A stretch of DNA of 43,098 nucleotides from NCBI GenBank assembly GCA_024712425.1, contig JAKRWE010000012.1, forward strand, positions 1 to 43,098, in the 5' to 3' direction. Below the pieces are notes generated by a model. That model saw only the letters and a program-made list of their open reading frames with translations. It was not told where the DNA came from and did no database searches. Position 1 is the stretch's first letter. Each line of letters starts with the position of its first letter. This document shows, one piece after another, positions 9,301 through 16,587 of the stretch. The translations under genes were made by a program, and so were the position numbers. This DNA is from Chromatiales bacterium. Its GTDB lineage: Bacteria; Pseudomonadota; Gammaproteobacteria; Chromatiales; Chromatiaceae.

Positions 9301-9598
9301 TTTCGCTCGTGACTGGCAAGGCCGTCACCGCCGCAAACTGACCGCCGACCTGGACCAAGCCCTGGTGCTCATCGGCGCCTGCTTCGACGGCAGCGGTATC
9401 AATGCCGCCGATACCCTCAAGAACCCGAACTTCAAGCCCCACCCGGCATTGAAGCCACTGCTGGAGTGGTTCCAGAAGAGGGGCGCCGATCAACCAACCC
9501 GCAACGCCGCCTCCCGTGCCCTGACCATCTACAACACCTGGGCCGCCAGCCATCAGCAACAGGTACAGCAAATGGCCCTGTTCCTGGATGAGGAGTAG
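6392..9598 (+). CDS. DUF1156/COG1743-type adenine DNA methylase with zinc ribbons
   Basis: A 1068-residue DNA methyltransferase. The N-terminus (residues about 35-75, with a KPIYQATKWWARRPSSVFRA-type segment) is the DUF1156 signature. The SAM-binding motif DIFMGGGTT begins at Asp123 and the catalytic motif DPPF lies at 681-684, followed by HYSELSDFFYVWLR. Between them lies a long insert with several Cys pairs (about residues 240-450: CAVTGCGH, CSQCG, CPHCGH, CAACG), the zinc ribbons that define COG1743. The DPPF form of motif IV suggests adenine N6 methylation. The ATG at 6392 follows AAGGA. Bases 8161-8460 are only about 46 percent GC inside a gene that is well above 60 percent elsewhere, suggesting an exchanged segment. 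BREX type 3 uses a methylase of this COG, as I recall. Confidence 0.85.
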   Translation: MATKKELLAQEVARAVKAGKPVVLETVDFNDPNRPKTCLEVDFPILPINQIASIEASSGAAKKPIYQATKWWARRPSSVFRAMLISAATKAPEDASHAAKLVWDSYYANHQKKGAFKHLKVADIFMGGGTTLMEGSRLGMQLTGNDLNPVAWFVVKQELADVDLDEVKRLLADIEAEVKPQIMPYYYCDGPNGEKGTWTDTRTGKIMGPDFDPLAIPRDERKHYRYEGPEIIYTFWAKHGPCAVTGCGHRTPIMTSPVIAVKTISVKHWSHTCSQCGESFDVEAAEARMAPDVPLYVAPDEKPYSILDPKRGTVCPHCGHAEVVNLGKGKNKKVKLSLLVHPDWLKGAPKVDEQGQPYGGSAQDDAESTARWNLKRASTIRLLEVRGELPEEVTCPETSVTFKTGKEGGTVPKKSNYACAACGTVQDVLETVKASGKTGPMAAYAIQGYAPQRAERKAPYGGRFFAPFDETFARQYNAALEEWEARKDGDLADYWPRSAIPYGFMTGIANGDIREGHGFTHWWTMFNPRQLLVHAQLLKAIATVGDYDWKVREYVLGAFQQYIRFNCQFTVYHPRNDQATKHFANNNFHPRSTILETPVFAPLGDGRWNSAGDAIIDSALWAKSPWELVSADQLEPIGIEITGKSEKIHTGDIVTEADIFCGSSTELAQLHDSSFDLVVTDPPFGGLIHYSELSDFFYVWLRLVLKDKYPDYFSAEYTPKSLEAVANRAREPEDPDGFYQRLLTECWREARRILKPGGLLAFTFHHSEDEPWVAVLESLFDAGFYLEATYPIRSDSSMDSGQFGSKKVEYDIIHVCRKRTEEPKPVSWGRMRREVLADVRQLQEMLENHAKEGLPAADLQVIRRGKALEYFSRHYGKVYVDEGRAITVKDALVGINQLIDEDANRTQEPPPVSAEPITRQFLRIFDGKTEVARDQMQKFLRGSGIAPDEFEQRGWCSEKKKIFTLVSPLDFARDWQGRHRRKLTADLDQALVLIGACFDGSGINAADTLKNPNFKPHPALKPLLEWFQKRGADQPTRNAASRALTIYNTWAASHQQQVQQMALFLDEE

Positions 9599-9600
9599 CC

Positions 9601-10122
9601 ATGAAGACCTTGCAGGGTGATGTTTGGAAGCGTCGTGGCGTCAGTCTGTTATGGAGCCCGGAAGCACTTTCAACTTTGGCGACGGCCAAAGAAGTCGTTT
9701 CCATCCGCCAGTTCTTTGCCCTGCTGGGAAACTGGCCGGACGACCTGCCCAGCAACGACGGCAATACCTTGGTGGTGGCTGGGCTAGAGGGGTGTATCGA
9801 CCTGATGTCGCCCGAAGAAGCAGAGGAGTGGCTGAAATCGGACCTGTTGCCCGCCATTCTCGAGTTCCAGGACGAATATAGCCTGGAAGCGGCGCTGGTG
9901 TTCTGGTTGCCCGATGGCAAGCGACGCATCCGGATGAACCGTGCCACGGAAGCCTATTCATGGATCTGTGCAGCGCCCAACAGCGGCCAGACACTGGATC
10001 TGGGGCGAATTCTTTGGGCCGGCGCCGAAGCAGATGTGGGCCGTATCCTGGACGATTCCCAGCCGAACAAGGATCCGGACGGTCCCGCCTGGATTGGACT
10101 CCATCATCCGAGGCTGTCTTGA
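9601..10122 (+). CDS. Unknown 173-aa protein of antiphage operon
   Basis: No family is recognised. The protein is acidic, Trp-rich and apparently soluble, without P-loop, zinc site or membrane segment, so it is not the small ATPase BrxF. It starts 2 bp after the methylase stop and its TGA overlaps the helicase ATG (TGATG), so it is an integral member of the operon. The C-terminal tail PAWIGLHHPRLS looks conserved-like, possibly a docking peptide. A role as adaptor between methylase and helicase, or as a specificity factor, would fit its position, but nothing in the sequence proves it. Confidence 0.7.
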   Translation: MKTLQGDVWKRRGVSLLWSPEALSTLATAKEVVSIRQFFALLGNWPDDLPSNDGNTLVVAGLEGCIDLMSPEEAEEWLKSDLLPAILEFQDEYSLEAALVFWLPDGKRRIRMNRATEAYSWICAAPNSGQTLDLGRILWAGAEADVGRILDDSQPNKDPDGPAWIGLHHPRLS

Positions 10123-12890
10123 TGCTGGCGGAAGACCTTGCACTGAAGCCCGGAGAACGTATCACCCACCCGGATTTTGGCCAGGGTGTGGTGCTGGACA
10201 GTCCCCATGACGGCTACCTGAGGGCCTTTTTTGGCATTGGCGAGCGGCGCGTGCCGGTCGATTCGATCCGTCGCGAGCTCTCCCGAACGGAACGCATCCT
10301 CCGTAATGTTGCCGCGGGAGAGGAGCGCAGCCGTAAGGCGTGGCTCAGTTACGAGGCCCACGCCCTGCCGATCCTCGAGAGCGCTTCGGCGCTCACCTCG
10401 GCGCGGATCGACCTGCTTCCTCACCAGGTGGTGCTGACCCATCGGGTAGCCACTGCCTCACCGCGCCGCTTCCTGATCGCCGACGAGGTCGGTCTGGGAA
10501 AGACCATTGAAACAGCACTGATCCTGCGGGAGTTGGCGAGCCGTGGCGAATTGAATCGGGCACTGATGGTGGTACCTGCCGGTTTGGTCAATAACTGGCA
10601 CCGCGAGCTCAATGAAGTCTTCAATCTGGACTTCGAGGTATTCGGCTCAGAGGGCGATATTACAGACCGCAAGACCAATGCCTTCGCCAAGCACGATCGC
10701 CTGATCGCCAGCATTGATACGCTTAAACGTCCGGCACGCATCAAGCGCCTTCTTGAAGCCCCTCGCTGGGATCTGGTGGTTTTCGATGAGGCACATCACC
10801 TTACTGCCTACCGCACGGGAAACAAAGTCCGCAAGACTCAAAATTACAAGCTGGCAGAGGCCTTGAAGGACCATACCCGCGATCTTCTCCTGCTGTCAGC
10901 CACCCCTCACCAGGGCAACCATTTTCAGTTCTGGATGTTGATTCAGCTACTGAACCCCACGCTGTTCTCCAGTCCGGAGGACATGGTTGAGAACCGGCAT
11001 CGCCTGAATACCGTCATGTTCCGACGTACCAAGGCTGATGCCTGCAAGCCCGACGGCTCTCCGCTCTTTGCACGTCGTTGGGTACATACCGAGTCGTTCG
11101 TCATGCGTGATGACGAACGCCGGTTCTATGAGAGCCTGCGGGAATACCTCCAGGATGGGTTTGATCTGGCGAAACGTCAGGGTGGCCAGGGGCGCGCGCT
11201 TGGCTTCCTGATGGCAATCTTCCAGAAAATCGCTGCCTCCAGCTTTGCTGCGGTGCGACGCACATTGAAGCGGCGCTTGCTCATGCTCACCCTCCATGAG
11301 GCATTACTGCGCGACCAGGATCTGGATATTGAAGGTCGAGAGCGATTGATGGAAGAAGCCCGTGAGCTCATCCATGAGGAATTCCAGCTCCCGCGCGACA
11401 GCATTGGTCGGAGCGAAGTGGATCGTGTACTCGCAGACCTGAAATATCGCCTGGTTAAAAAGCTGGATGAAGAGACGTTGGAGCTAGCCTCCGACCCCTA
11501 TGCGAGCGAATACTCGGCCACGCATGCCGAAGAGGCCGCCTCGGCCGTTGTCGATCTACACCTGCCGGAAGAGCGGCTTCGCATAATGGATCTTCTCAGG
11601 GTTTTCCCTGCGCAACGTGAAACCAAGATTCAGAAGCTGCTCGATGGTCTGGGAACGCTGTGGCGCCAAAATCCCGATGAGAAGATCGTGGTCTTTGCCA
11701 CCTATCTCGGAACAGTCGATTTGATCGCCCGTGAGATTGAACAGACCTTTCCTGGTCAAGGTGTAGTGGTGCTCCGCGGCGGAGATCACGGTGCAAAGCT
11801 TGCTGCGGAGCGTCGCTTCCGTGAGCAGAATGGTCCACGTGTTCTGATTACAACTGCTGCCGGAAGAGAGGGGATCAACCTTCAATTTGCCCGAATCCTT
11901 TTTAACTTCGACCTTCCCTGGAACCCGATGGATATCGAACAACGCATTGGGCGTATTCATCGCTATGGACAGAATCATACGGCACAGGTTTACAACCTTG
12001 TGCTTTCGGACACCATAGAGGGGCGCATCTTCCTTCTGCTGGACGAGAAGCTTACAGAGATCGCGCGGACAGTAGGAAAAGTCGATGATGAGGGCAATAT
12101 TGCGGAAGACCTTCGGGCACAGATTCTCGGTCAGCTTTCAGAACGTCTCAATTACGACCGGTTATACCAGGAGGCTCTTTCCGATCCTGAGCTGAAGCGT
12201 ACGCAGGTCGAGCTGGAAGCCGCGCTGGCCAACTCTCGGGAGGCTAGGCAAGTAGTGTTTGACCTCTTCCAAGACCTGGAAGGATTCAGTCTCGACGATT
12301 ACAAGCCGTTTTCCGATATCTCCTCCAGCCTGGATCGTCTGGTTCGATTCTTTGAGGCTGCAATGAGGGAAAGAGATCGCAGATTGATTAGGCTGGATGA
12401 CGGCACCTACGACCTTGCGGATGCTGATGGAAACCGGATCGCGAAATTCACTCTCAACCGTGACAGGGCTACCTCGGAAGAGCAACTAGATTTGATGGGG
12501 TTGGACCACCCGTTGGTGCAGGAGGAACTGGGGCGATGGCGCAGTTTATCGCCTGATGAGCTCGGCATTTCGGTTTCTGGTGACCAAGAGGACACAATCC
12601 TTCTTTCGCTCTGGATGGTTGAAGCATCTACCAGCAAAGGAGAACGCCACGTATTCATACAGCCCGTTGCCGTGAAACGAGATGGAACACGGGTGCCACC
12701 TGTGGAGCGTATGGCCGACAGCTTCTTCCATAAACTTCCCGCCAGACCACGACTTTCTACTGAAGACCGCTTAGCAATATTTTCCAGGGTGGTAGAACCT
12801 ACACTGCAGCGCGAGCTGAAGCACAAGGGGACTGCTTCTGGAGACGGTAGCTACTCGGCTGAGCTGATTGGATACATCGAGCTGACGTGA
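10122..12890 (+). CDS. SNF2/RapA-like helicase (DrmD/BrxHII class)
   Basis: A 922-residue superfamily 2 translocase starting at ATG 10122, which overlaps the previous stop. Motifs in order: Q-like LLPHQ, motif I DEVGLGKTIE (about 121-130), motif II DEAH (222-225), motif III SATPHQG, motif V TTAAGREGINLQ and motif VI QRIGRIHRYGQ (about 606-617). The N-terminal GERITHPDFGQGVVL region is a small beta-rich domain like that of RapA-type and DrmD proteins, and the C-terminal 250 residues form an extra helical domain. SNF2 helicases of this kind serve in class 1 DISARM (DrmD) and in some BREX types. Here it would translocate on or remodel phage DNA or a bound complex. The family call is firm; the system assignment is not. 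Confidence 0.88.
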   Translation: MLAEDLALKPGERITHPDFGQGVVLDSPHDGYLRAFFGIGERRVPVDSIRRELSRTERILRNVAAGEERSRKAWLSYEAHALPILESASALTSARIDLLPHQVVLTHRVATASPRRFLIADEVGLGKTIETALILRELASRGELNRALMVVPAGLVNNWHRELNEVFNLDFEVFGSEGDITDRKTNAFAKHDRLIASIDTLKRPARIKRLLEAPRWDLVVFDEAHHLTAYRTGNKVRKTQNYKLAEALKDHTRDLLLLSATPHQGNHFQFWMLIQLLNPTLFSSPEDMVENRHRLNTVMFRRTKADACKPDGSPLFARRWVHTESFVMRDDERRFYESLREYLQDGFDLAKRQGGQGRALGFLMAIFQKIAASSFAAVRRTLKRRLLMLTLHEALLRDQDLDIEGRERLMEEARELIHEEFQLPRDSIGRSEVDRVLADLKYRLVKKLDEETLELASDPYASEYSATHAEEAASAVVDLHLPEERLRIMDLLRVFPAQRETKIQKLLDGLGTLWRQNPDEKIVVFATYLGTVDLIAREIEQTFPGQGVVVLRGGDHGAKLAAERRFREQNGPRVLITTAAGREGINLQFARILFNFDLPWNPMDIEQRIGRIHRYGQNHTAQVYNLVLSDTIEGRIFLLLDEKLTEIARTVGKVDDEGNIAEDLRAQILGQLSERLNYDRLYQEALSDPELKRTQVELEAALANSREARQVVFDLFQDLEGFSLDDYKPFSDISSSLDRLVRFFEAAMRERDRRLIRLDDGTYDLADADGNRIAKFTLNRDRATSEEQLDLMGLDHPLVQEELGRWRSLSPDELGISVSGDQEDTILLSLWMVEASTSKGERHVFIQPVAVKRDGTRVPPVERMADSFFHKLPARPRLSTEDRLAIFSRVVEPTLQRELKHKGTASGDGSYSAELIGYIELT

Positions 12891-12900
12891 GATTGATACA

Positions 12901-13488
12901 ATGCCGAGGAAGAAAAGTATCAAAGCATCGGCACAGCGCTTCAATACAGAGGTTGATGGGATACTCGACTTCCTGTCCGCGACGTCAGAACTTGGCGATA
13001 AGCATGTGTCCTGGTGTCACGAGCTTGCCATTATCCGGCTATATCGCGCCTTCGAGACATTGATGCTAGACACCCTGGTTGGTGCGCTGAACAACGATAC
13101 ATCAACAATATCTGAGAAAACTGGTTTTTCCTTCCCGAAACATCTTACCGACGAAGTCTGTCGATACCTGATTATCGGTAATGGTTTCTTTGACTTCAAG
13201 GGACGTAGTGGACTTATCAAAAAGCTCAAACAGTATCTTCCGGATGACCACAAATTCTTGCAGGCGGTGTCAAAACGGGCCTATCGAGATGCATTAGACA
13301 AATTATCCTCGGCAAGAAACTATGCTGCTCATGAGAGCCAGCAATCGAAGGATGCGTTCCGAAAGGCTACGGCCCAGAAAAGGGTTGGCGCAGCAGGGTC
13401 ATGGCTGAAATGTAGAGGTAGGTTTGACGAGATAGCCGAACGATTGAAAGAGCTGGCGATAGAGATTCACGATAACGCCCCGTATTAA
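12901..13488 (+). CDS. HEPN-like protein, candidate RNase effector
   Basis: A 195-residue, all-helical protein starting 10 bp after the helicase gene. Residues 139-144 read RNYAAH, an exact RX4H motif with the Asn common in active HEPN RNases. The upstream helices (ELAIIRLYRAFETLMLD, about 41-57) and the spacing fit the RiboL-PSP-HEPN type. HEPN proteins often act as abortive-infection RNases or as toxins controlled by a partner. It is the last gene of the rightward cluster. Its TAA overlaps the convergent lysozyme stop. Separate promoter use is possible because the gap to the helicase breaks the pattern of overlaps. The family call rests on one motif and the fold pattern. Confidence 0.6.
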   Translation: MPRKKSIKASAQRFNTEVDGILDFLSATSELGDKHVSWCHELAIIRLYRAFETLMLDTLVGALNNDTSTISEKTGFSFPKHLTDEVCRYLIIGNGFFDFKGRSGLIKKLKQYLPDDHKFLQAVSKRAYRDALDKLSSARNYAAHESQQSKDAFRKATAQKRVGAAGSWLKCRGRFDEIAERLKELAIEIHDNAPY

Positions 13489-13949
13489 CGATCCAGGCTC
13501 TGGTTATTGTCGGATTGATATGCCCCTGCTTCCGCTCTCCTCCGTCTTTCCAACCCCTTCAAACGCTTTCCACCCGCCCACACCCACCGCATGAACTCCC
13601 GTGGTACCTTGTCATGCTCCTCCCGGTTCACCTTCCGCCGCAAGGTTGATCGCTGAAGGGCACCAGTCCCGAGGTTGAAGGTAAAGGAGACCAGTGCGTC
13701 GAACTGGCCATCTGTGAGCGGTATATCAATCAGGCGAAGCACACCTCCTTCAGCCCAACGGACATCTCGGCGGAGCAGGTTTTCACCTTCATCTTTATCA
13801 ATGTCTTCAGCAAACCGCTGCTTTTCATCATCACGAACAACATGCCCATACCCGATGGTTGGATAACCCGCTGGGCAGATATAGATTGATGACGAGAAGC
13901 CTTCAAACCGTTTGATCAGTTCAATGCCTTCATCGGTGATGTGGCGCAT
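13485..13949 (-). CDS. Phage-type lysozyme, glycoside hydrolase family 24
   Basis: A 154-residue endolysin. RFEGF with Glu16, followed by PAGYPTIGYGH with Thr31, gives the GH24 catalytic signature. The later LTDGQFDALVSFTFNLGTGALQ block is the conserved GH24 core. It cleaves the peptidoglycan glycan strand during phage lysis. No signal peptide is seen, so export would depend on the holin encoded just upstream. The start at 13949 (MRHITDEG) is chosen because the domain begins there. The gene ends on the TTAA shared with the convergent HEPN gene. Together with the holin remnant it marks a prophage lysis cassette. Confidence 0.88.
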   Translation of the reverse strand: MRHITDEGIELIKRFEGFSSSIYICPAGYPTIGYGHVVRDDEKQRFAEDIDKDEGENLLRRDVRWAEGGVLRLIDIPLTDGQFDALVSFTFNLGTGALQRSTLRRKVNREEHDKVPREFMRWVWAGGKRLKGLERRRRAEAGAYQSDNNQSLDR

Positions 13950-13950
13950 A

Positions 13951-14278
13951 TTATTTTCCCCGTATTTTATTAAGCGCCCGCTGGCCAAACCAGAAACTCA
14001 TCACAGCAGCAAACAGCGCCTGGGTTTCCGGGTCCCAGACTTGTGGTATGGCAATCACAAAAGCGAGACCTTCCTCTGCCATCAACACATACAAGGTGCT
14101 CAATTTCACTGCGGTGAACAGTGTAAAGAAGGCATAGGTGATCACAGGACGCACAGAGGCTCGCAGACCATCCACCCATATCACACCGGAAGGCTGGCTA
14201 TCATGCTTGTAAAGTGCCTGGCTTTCTGCGATATCTGCTTCAACCGAAATTTCCTCCAGTCGCTGGTTGTGGCCTAAT
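13951..14278 (-). pseudogene. Phage holin (3-TM type), N-terminus removed by IS481
   Basis: The open frame runs from the IS481 end into a phage holin-like protein: an amphipathic N-terminal part with NQRLEEISVEADIAESQ, then RPVITYAFFTLF and two further hydrophobic stretches, ending in FWFGQRALNKIRGK. This resembles the holin_3TMs/DUF3154 family. Such holins permeabilise the inner membrane to release the lysozyme, encoded directly downstream. The 5' end and start codon were displaced by IS481 copy A, so the cassette should be inactive. An internal ATG at 14184 could still give a shortened product. Confidence 0.7.
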
Positions 14279-15266
14279 TGTCAAGTCCCGCATGGTTATA
14301 AACCTTCTTTACAAAAATCTCAGGGCGTTTTTGTTGCCATTGCTTGAGCGCCTGAATGGGCGTGACATGGCCCAAGGCACGCTGGGGGATGTGATGGTTG
14401 TAGACCTCCCGGTAGTTGAGGAGGGTTTGTTTGAGATCCTTGGATGAGTCAAATCGGGTGGTCTGCAGAATCTCGGCGATACGCCCGTTGAATCGCTCGA
14501 CCATGCCGTTGGTCTGCGGCCTTCTGGGCTTGATGAGGCGGTGCTCAATACCGTGGGCCTGGCAGAGGACATCAAAGGGATGAGTGCCCGTGGGTTTGCG
14601 TTCTCCAGCGGCCGAGAACCGGTCCGTGAAGGCCTTGTCGTTGTCGGTGAGGATCTTCTGGATCTTGAAGGGGGCGGCCTGGATGAGCTTGTTCAGAAAG
14701 GCGCGCGCGGAGCGGGCCGACTTGTCCTTGCGGATCTCCAGGTAGACCCACCGTGTCGCCCGGTCGATGGCGACAAACAGATAGCTCCGGGCGCTTTCGC
14801 CGGCCATCTGAGGCAAATACTTGATGTCCACATGCACAAAGCCCGGCTCGTAGTCCTTGAACGACTTGTAGGGCTTGTCAGAAGCCGCCTCGCCCTCCTG
14901 CTCGCGCAGCATCGCTTTCAGGTTGTTTACGCCGTGTCGCCGCAGGCAGCGGTCCAGCGCAGAGCGGCTCAGATTGGGGTTGAGGAACTCCCAGGCCACC
15001 ACCAGCAGGTCATTGAGGGGCAACAGCAGCAGTTCACGAACCGCCACAACAACCGCTTCCTGCGCCTCGGTCAGGGTGGTATTCAACCGATGCGGACGAT
15101 GCGAGCCATCATGCACCTGATCACGACGCCGCCACTTGGCAACGGTCGCCTTGGTGACGCCGAACCGTCTGGCGAGCGCCGCATTGCTCACGCTCGGTGG
15201 CGCCGCCTGGATCTCGGCGCGAATCTTAGGGGTGGTTCTGGCGTTGGCGTGGATGGTTGCAGCCAT
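14274..15266 (-). CDS. IS481-family DDE transposase (copy A)
   Basis: A 330-residue transposase. N-terminal HTH (SNAALARRFGVTKATVAKWR, residues about 27-46), then the DDE rve core: VHVDIKYLP (first Asp), LTDNDKAFTD (second Asp) and NGMVERFNGRIAE (Glu). It starts inside the element at 15266, but the stop codon lies beyond the IS end: the last codons GLDN-stop use host DNA. Residue Asn in LLLLPLNDLL is Asp in copy B. It should be active. Confidence 0.92.
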   Translation of the reverse strand: MAATIHANARTTPKIRAEIQAAPPSVSNAALARRFGVTKATVAKWRRRDQVHDGSHRPHRLNTTLTEAQEAVVVAVRELLLLPLNDLLVVAWEFLNPNLSRSALDRCLRRHGVNNLKAMLREQEGEAASDKPYKSFKDYEPGFVHVDIKYLPQMAGESARSYLFVAIDRATRWVYLEIRKDKSARSARAFLNKLIQAAPFKIQKILTDNDKAFTDRFSAAGERKPTGTHPFDVLCQAHGIEHRLIKPRRPQTNGMVERFNGRIAEILQTTRFDSSKDLKQTLLNYREVYNHHIPQRALGHVTPIQALKQWQQKRPEIFVKKVYNHAGLDN

Positions 15267-15370
15267 GGTCTCTATACTGCCTCCTCACAGGAAAGGAACA
15301 CATCGATCAGCTCTCGAGCCAAGAATAACCGTTCCCGGCTTCGAGGGATATGATCACACGGGACCTGACA
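14279..15370 (-). mobile_element. IS481-family element, copy A (complete)
   Basis: A 1092-bp element with terminal inverted repeats: left TGTCAAGTCCCG, right (inward) TGTCAGGTCCCG. It differs from copy B by a single noticed base inside the transposase, indicating recent movement or conversion. No matching target duplication flanks it (left flank CCTAAT, right flank GGTAAT), so its flanks may have been exchanged by recombination with another copy. It interrupts a phage holin gene. Confidence 0.9.
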
Positions 15371-15642
15371 GGTAATGCACCCGTTATGGAATACGCTGCT
15401 CAAAAGCGAAGGGAATGGTTATTACTATCTCGATCAATAAAGCGGCAACGGTTATCATCTTACCCTGATCATAAATGAGGTTTAGATGGATTGGGATAAG
15501 GTTAAATCAGATGGCTACAAGCAGGTCGATGGATCAAAGCATGATTTGTCGCATCTGCAGGACCCCCCTGTGTCAGGATACATGTCGCCTCCCCGAGTTG
15601 GGGTAAATTAGAGAGCAAACAGGGGGCGGAAAAGAGGAACCA
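15371..15642 (+). other. Intergenic remnant with a truncated small ORF
   Basis: After the IS481 end the region is AT-richer than its surroundings. A short ORF at 15486-15611 starts MDWDKVKSDGYKQVDGS after a GAGG-like site, and its 3' part (from about 15561, GACCCCCC) appears to be replaced by the edge of an IS3-like element, so it is the 5' stub of a lost gene. No family is recognised. Nothing else is evident. Confidence 0.4.
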
Positions 15643-15875
15643 ATGGCCCGTTATTCAGAAGAACGTAAGGCATCCGTGCTGAAGAAACTGCTACCGCCAA
15701 ACAACCGCTCTGTAGCGGATGTGGCAAGAGAGGAAGGCATCTCGGAACCGACGCTATACAACTGACGCAAGCAGGCGAAGGAGAAGGGCATGCCGGTACC
15801 GGGAAGTGGCAAACAGACGGATGATTGGTCAGCCGAGGCCAAGTTTGCCGCCGTTATCGAAACGGCGCCCTGTCA
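15643..15875 (+). pseudogene. IS3-like OrfA, interrupted by a stop and truncated
   Basis: The reading begins MARYSEERKASVLKKLLPP, continues VADVAREEGISEPTLYN and then meets TGA (15763-15765) where related OrfA proteins have Trp. It resumes RKQAKEKGMPVPGSGK in the same frame and is lost at 15883, where an inverted-repeat element begins. The HTH pattern is that of the OrfA of IS3-like elements. No OrfB follows, so this is a dead remnant. Confidence 0.7.
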
Positions 15876-15882
15876 ACCCAAT

Positions 15883-16325
15883 TCTAAAATGTCCCCTTTT
15901 CTCCCAAGCTGAAATGTCCCCTTGGTGAGTCCGGGGTCATGAGGGGACGAGGGGGCGCCTCATCTCCAGGGATGGTCCGGTGCAGGCCTGTGGGTCCTGC
16001 GGTTGAGTTGGATGGTCTTGGCCTTCTCGACGGTGGCGTGGATGCTTTGTCGAGGATCTCCTGCCGGAGCGCATCGGCGATCTGGTTGTTGGGGCGCCTG
16101 CCCCGGTGGCGGGAAACCAGTCCAGCCGCTCCCTCGGCCCGGTATCGGACCACCAGGCGCTTGATCTGCCGCACGCTCAAGTCCAACTGCCGTGCCGCCT
16201 CTTTCTGCCGCAACTGCCGGTCGACAACCTGCTGAACCACCCCCAGCCGGTCCACCGTCTTCTGTGTCATCGCAATGGTCTCCTCTGTCACCACCCCTCC
16301 CGAAATCAAAAGGGGACATTTTAGA
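15883..16325 (-). mobile_element. Internally deleted IS1202/ISNCY-like element bounded by inverted repeats
   Basis: Perfect inverted repeats of 18 bp bound the element: TCTAAAATGTCCCCTTTT at 15883-15900 and its complement at 16308-16325. Only 443 bp lie between the outer ends, far too short for a complete element of this kind. The interior keeps the 5' third of a transposase gene fused to a second internal copy of the AATGTCCCC motif near 15912. It should be mobilisable only in trans. Confidence 0.7.
15884..16270 (-). pseudogene. IS1202/ISNCY-like transposase, N-terminal fragment
   Basis: The first about 75 residues are the HTH region typical of these transposases: LRQKEAARQLDLSVRQIKRL followed by GLVSRHRGRRPNNQIADA. 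After ILDKAS the sequence departs into low-complexity residues reading through the terminal repeat, so the DDE domain is missing. The ATG at 16270 is the natural start. It may still bind the element ends and act as a competitor of intact transposase. Confidence 0.7.
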
Positions 16326-16397
16326 GTCCCCGATAGGGGATCCGTAAACCCCCCCGCCTTTAGGCGGCGGATAGGTCCGGTGGTATAACCTCGGGGT

Positions 16398-16587
16398 ATG
16401 GAATCGTACAAAAGTGGAAGTCATACGGTCTGGGAGTGCAAGTGCCACCTGGTGTGGACTACGAAGTACCGGTATCAGGTGTTGGGTGGAGATGTTGGGC
16501 TGCGTTGCTGGGAATTGCTGCGCGAGATAGCGCGCAGCAAGGAGATGGTGATCTATGCGGGTTCAATCAACCGGGATCATGTGCACG
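16398..16587 (+). pseudogene. IS200/IS605 TnpA, 5' part, split by IS481 copy B
   Basis: The fragment encodes about 63 residues of a Y1 transposase: CKCHLVWTTKYRYQVL, then GSINRDHVHV, where the IS481 copy enters exactly after the HUH motif region. The catalytic Tyr half is not found on the other side of IS481 copy B. Upstream, bases 16354-16367 form a CCGCC-TTTA-GGCGG hairpin, the usual left-end structure of IS200 elements. It is distinct in sequence from the TnpA at 42468. Confidence 0.75.

Noticed and set aside
8804..9571. 255-residue minus-strand frame opposite the methylase C-terminus
   Set aside because: Leu/Gly/Val-rich shadow with no start context or domain.
2414..12890. Assignment as canonical BREX type 1-6 or class 1 DISARM
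   Set aside because: Key members (BrxA, BrxB, BrxC, BrxL or DrmA, DrmB, DrmC) are not present and the ATPase appears to be DUF499-like, so only a relationship is claimed.
14541..15353. 270-residue plus-strand frame, repeated at 16848-17660
   Set aside because: Antisense of the IS481 transposase in both copies; the duplication only reflects the IS.
14271..15376. TAAT on both sides of IS481 copy A as a target duplication
   Set aside because: The two TAAT strings are at different distances from the element ends (adjacent on the left, two bases away on the right), so they are not a true duplication.
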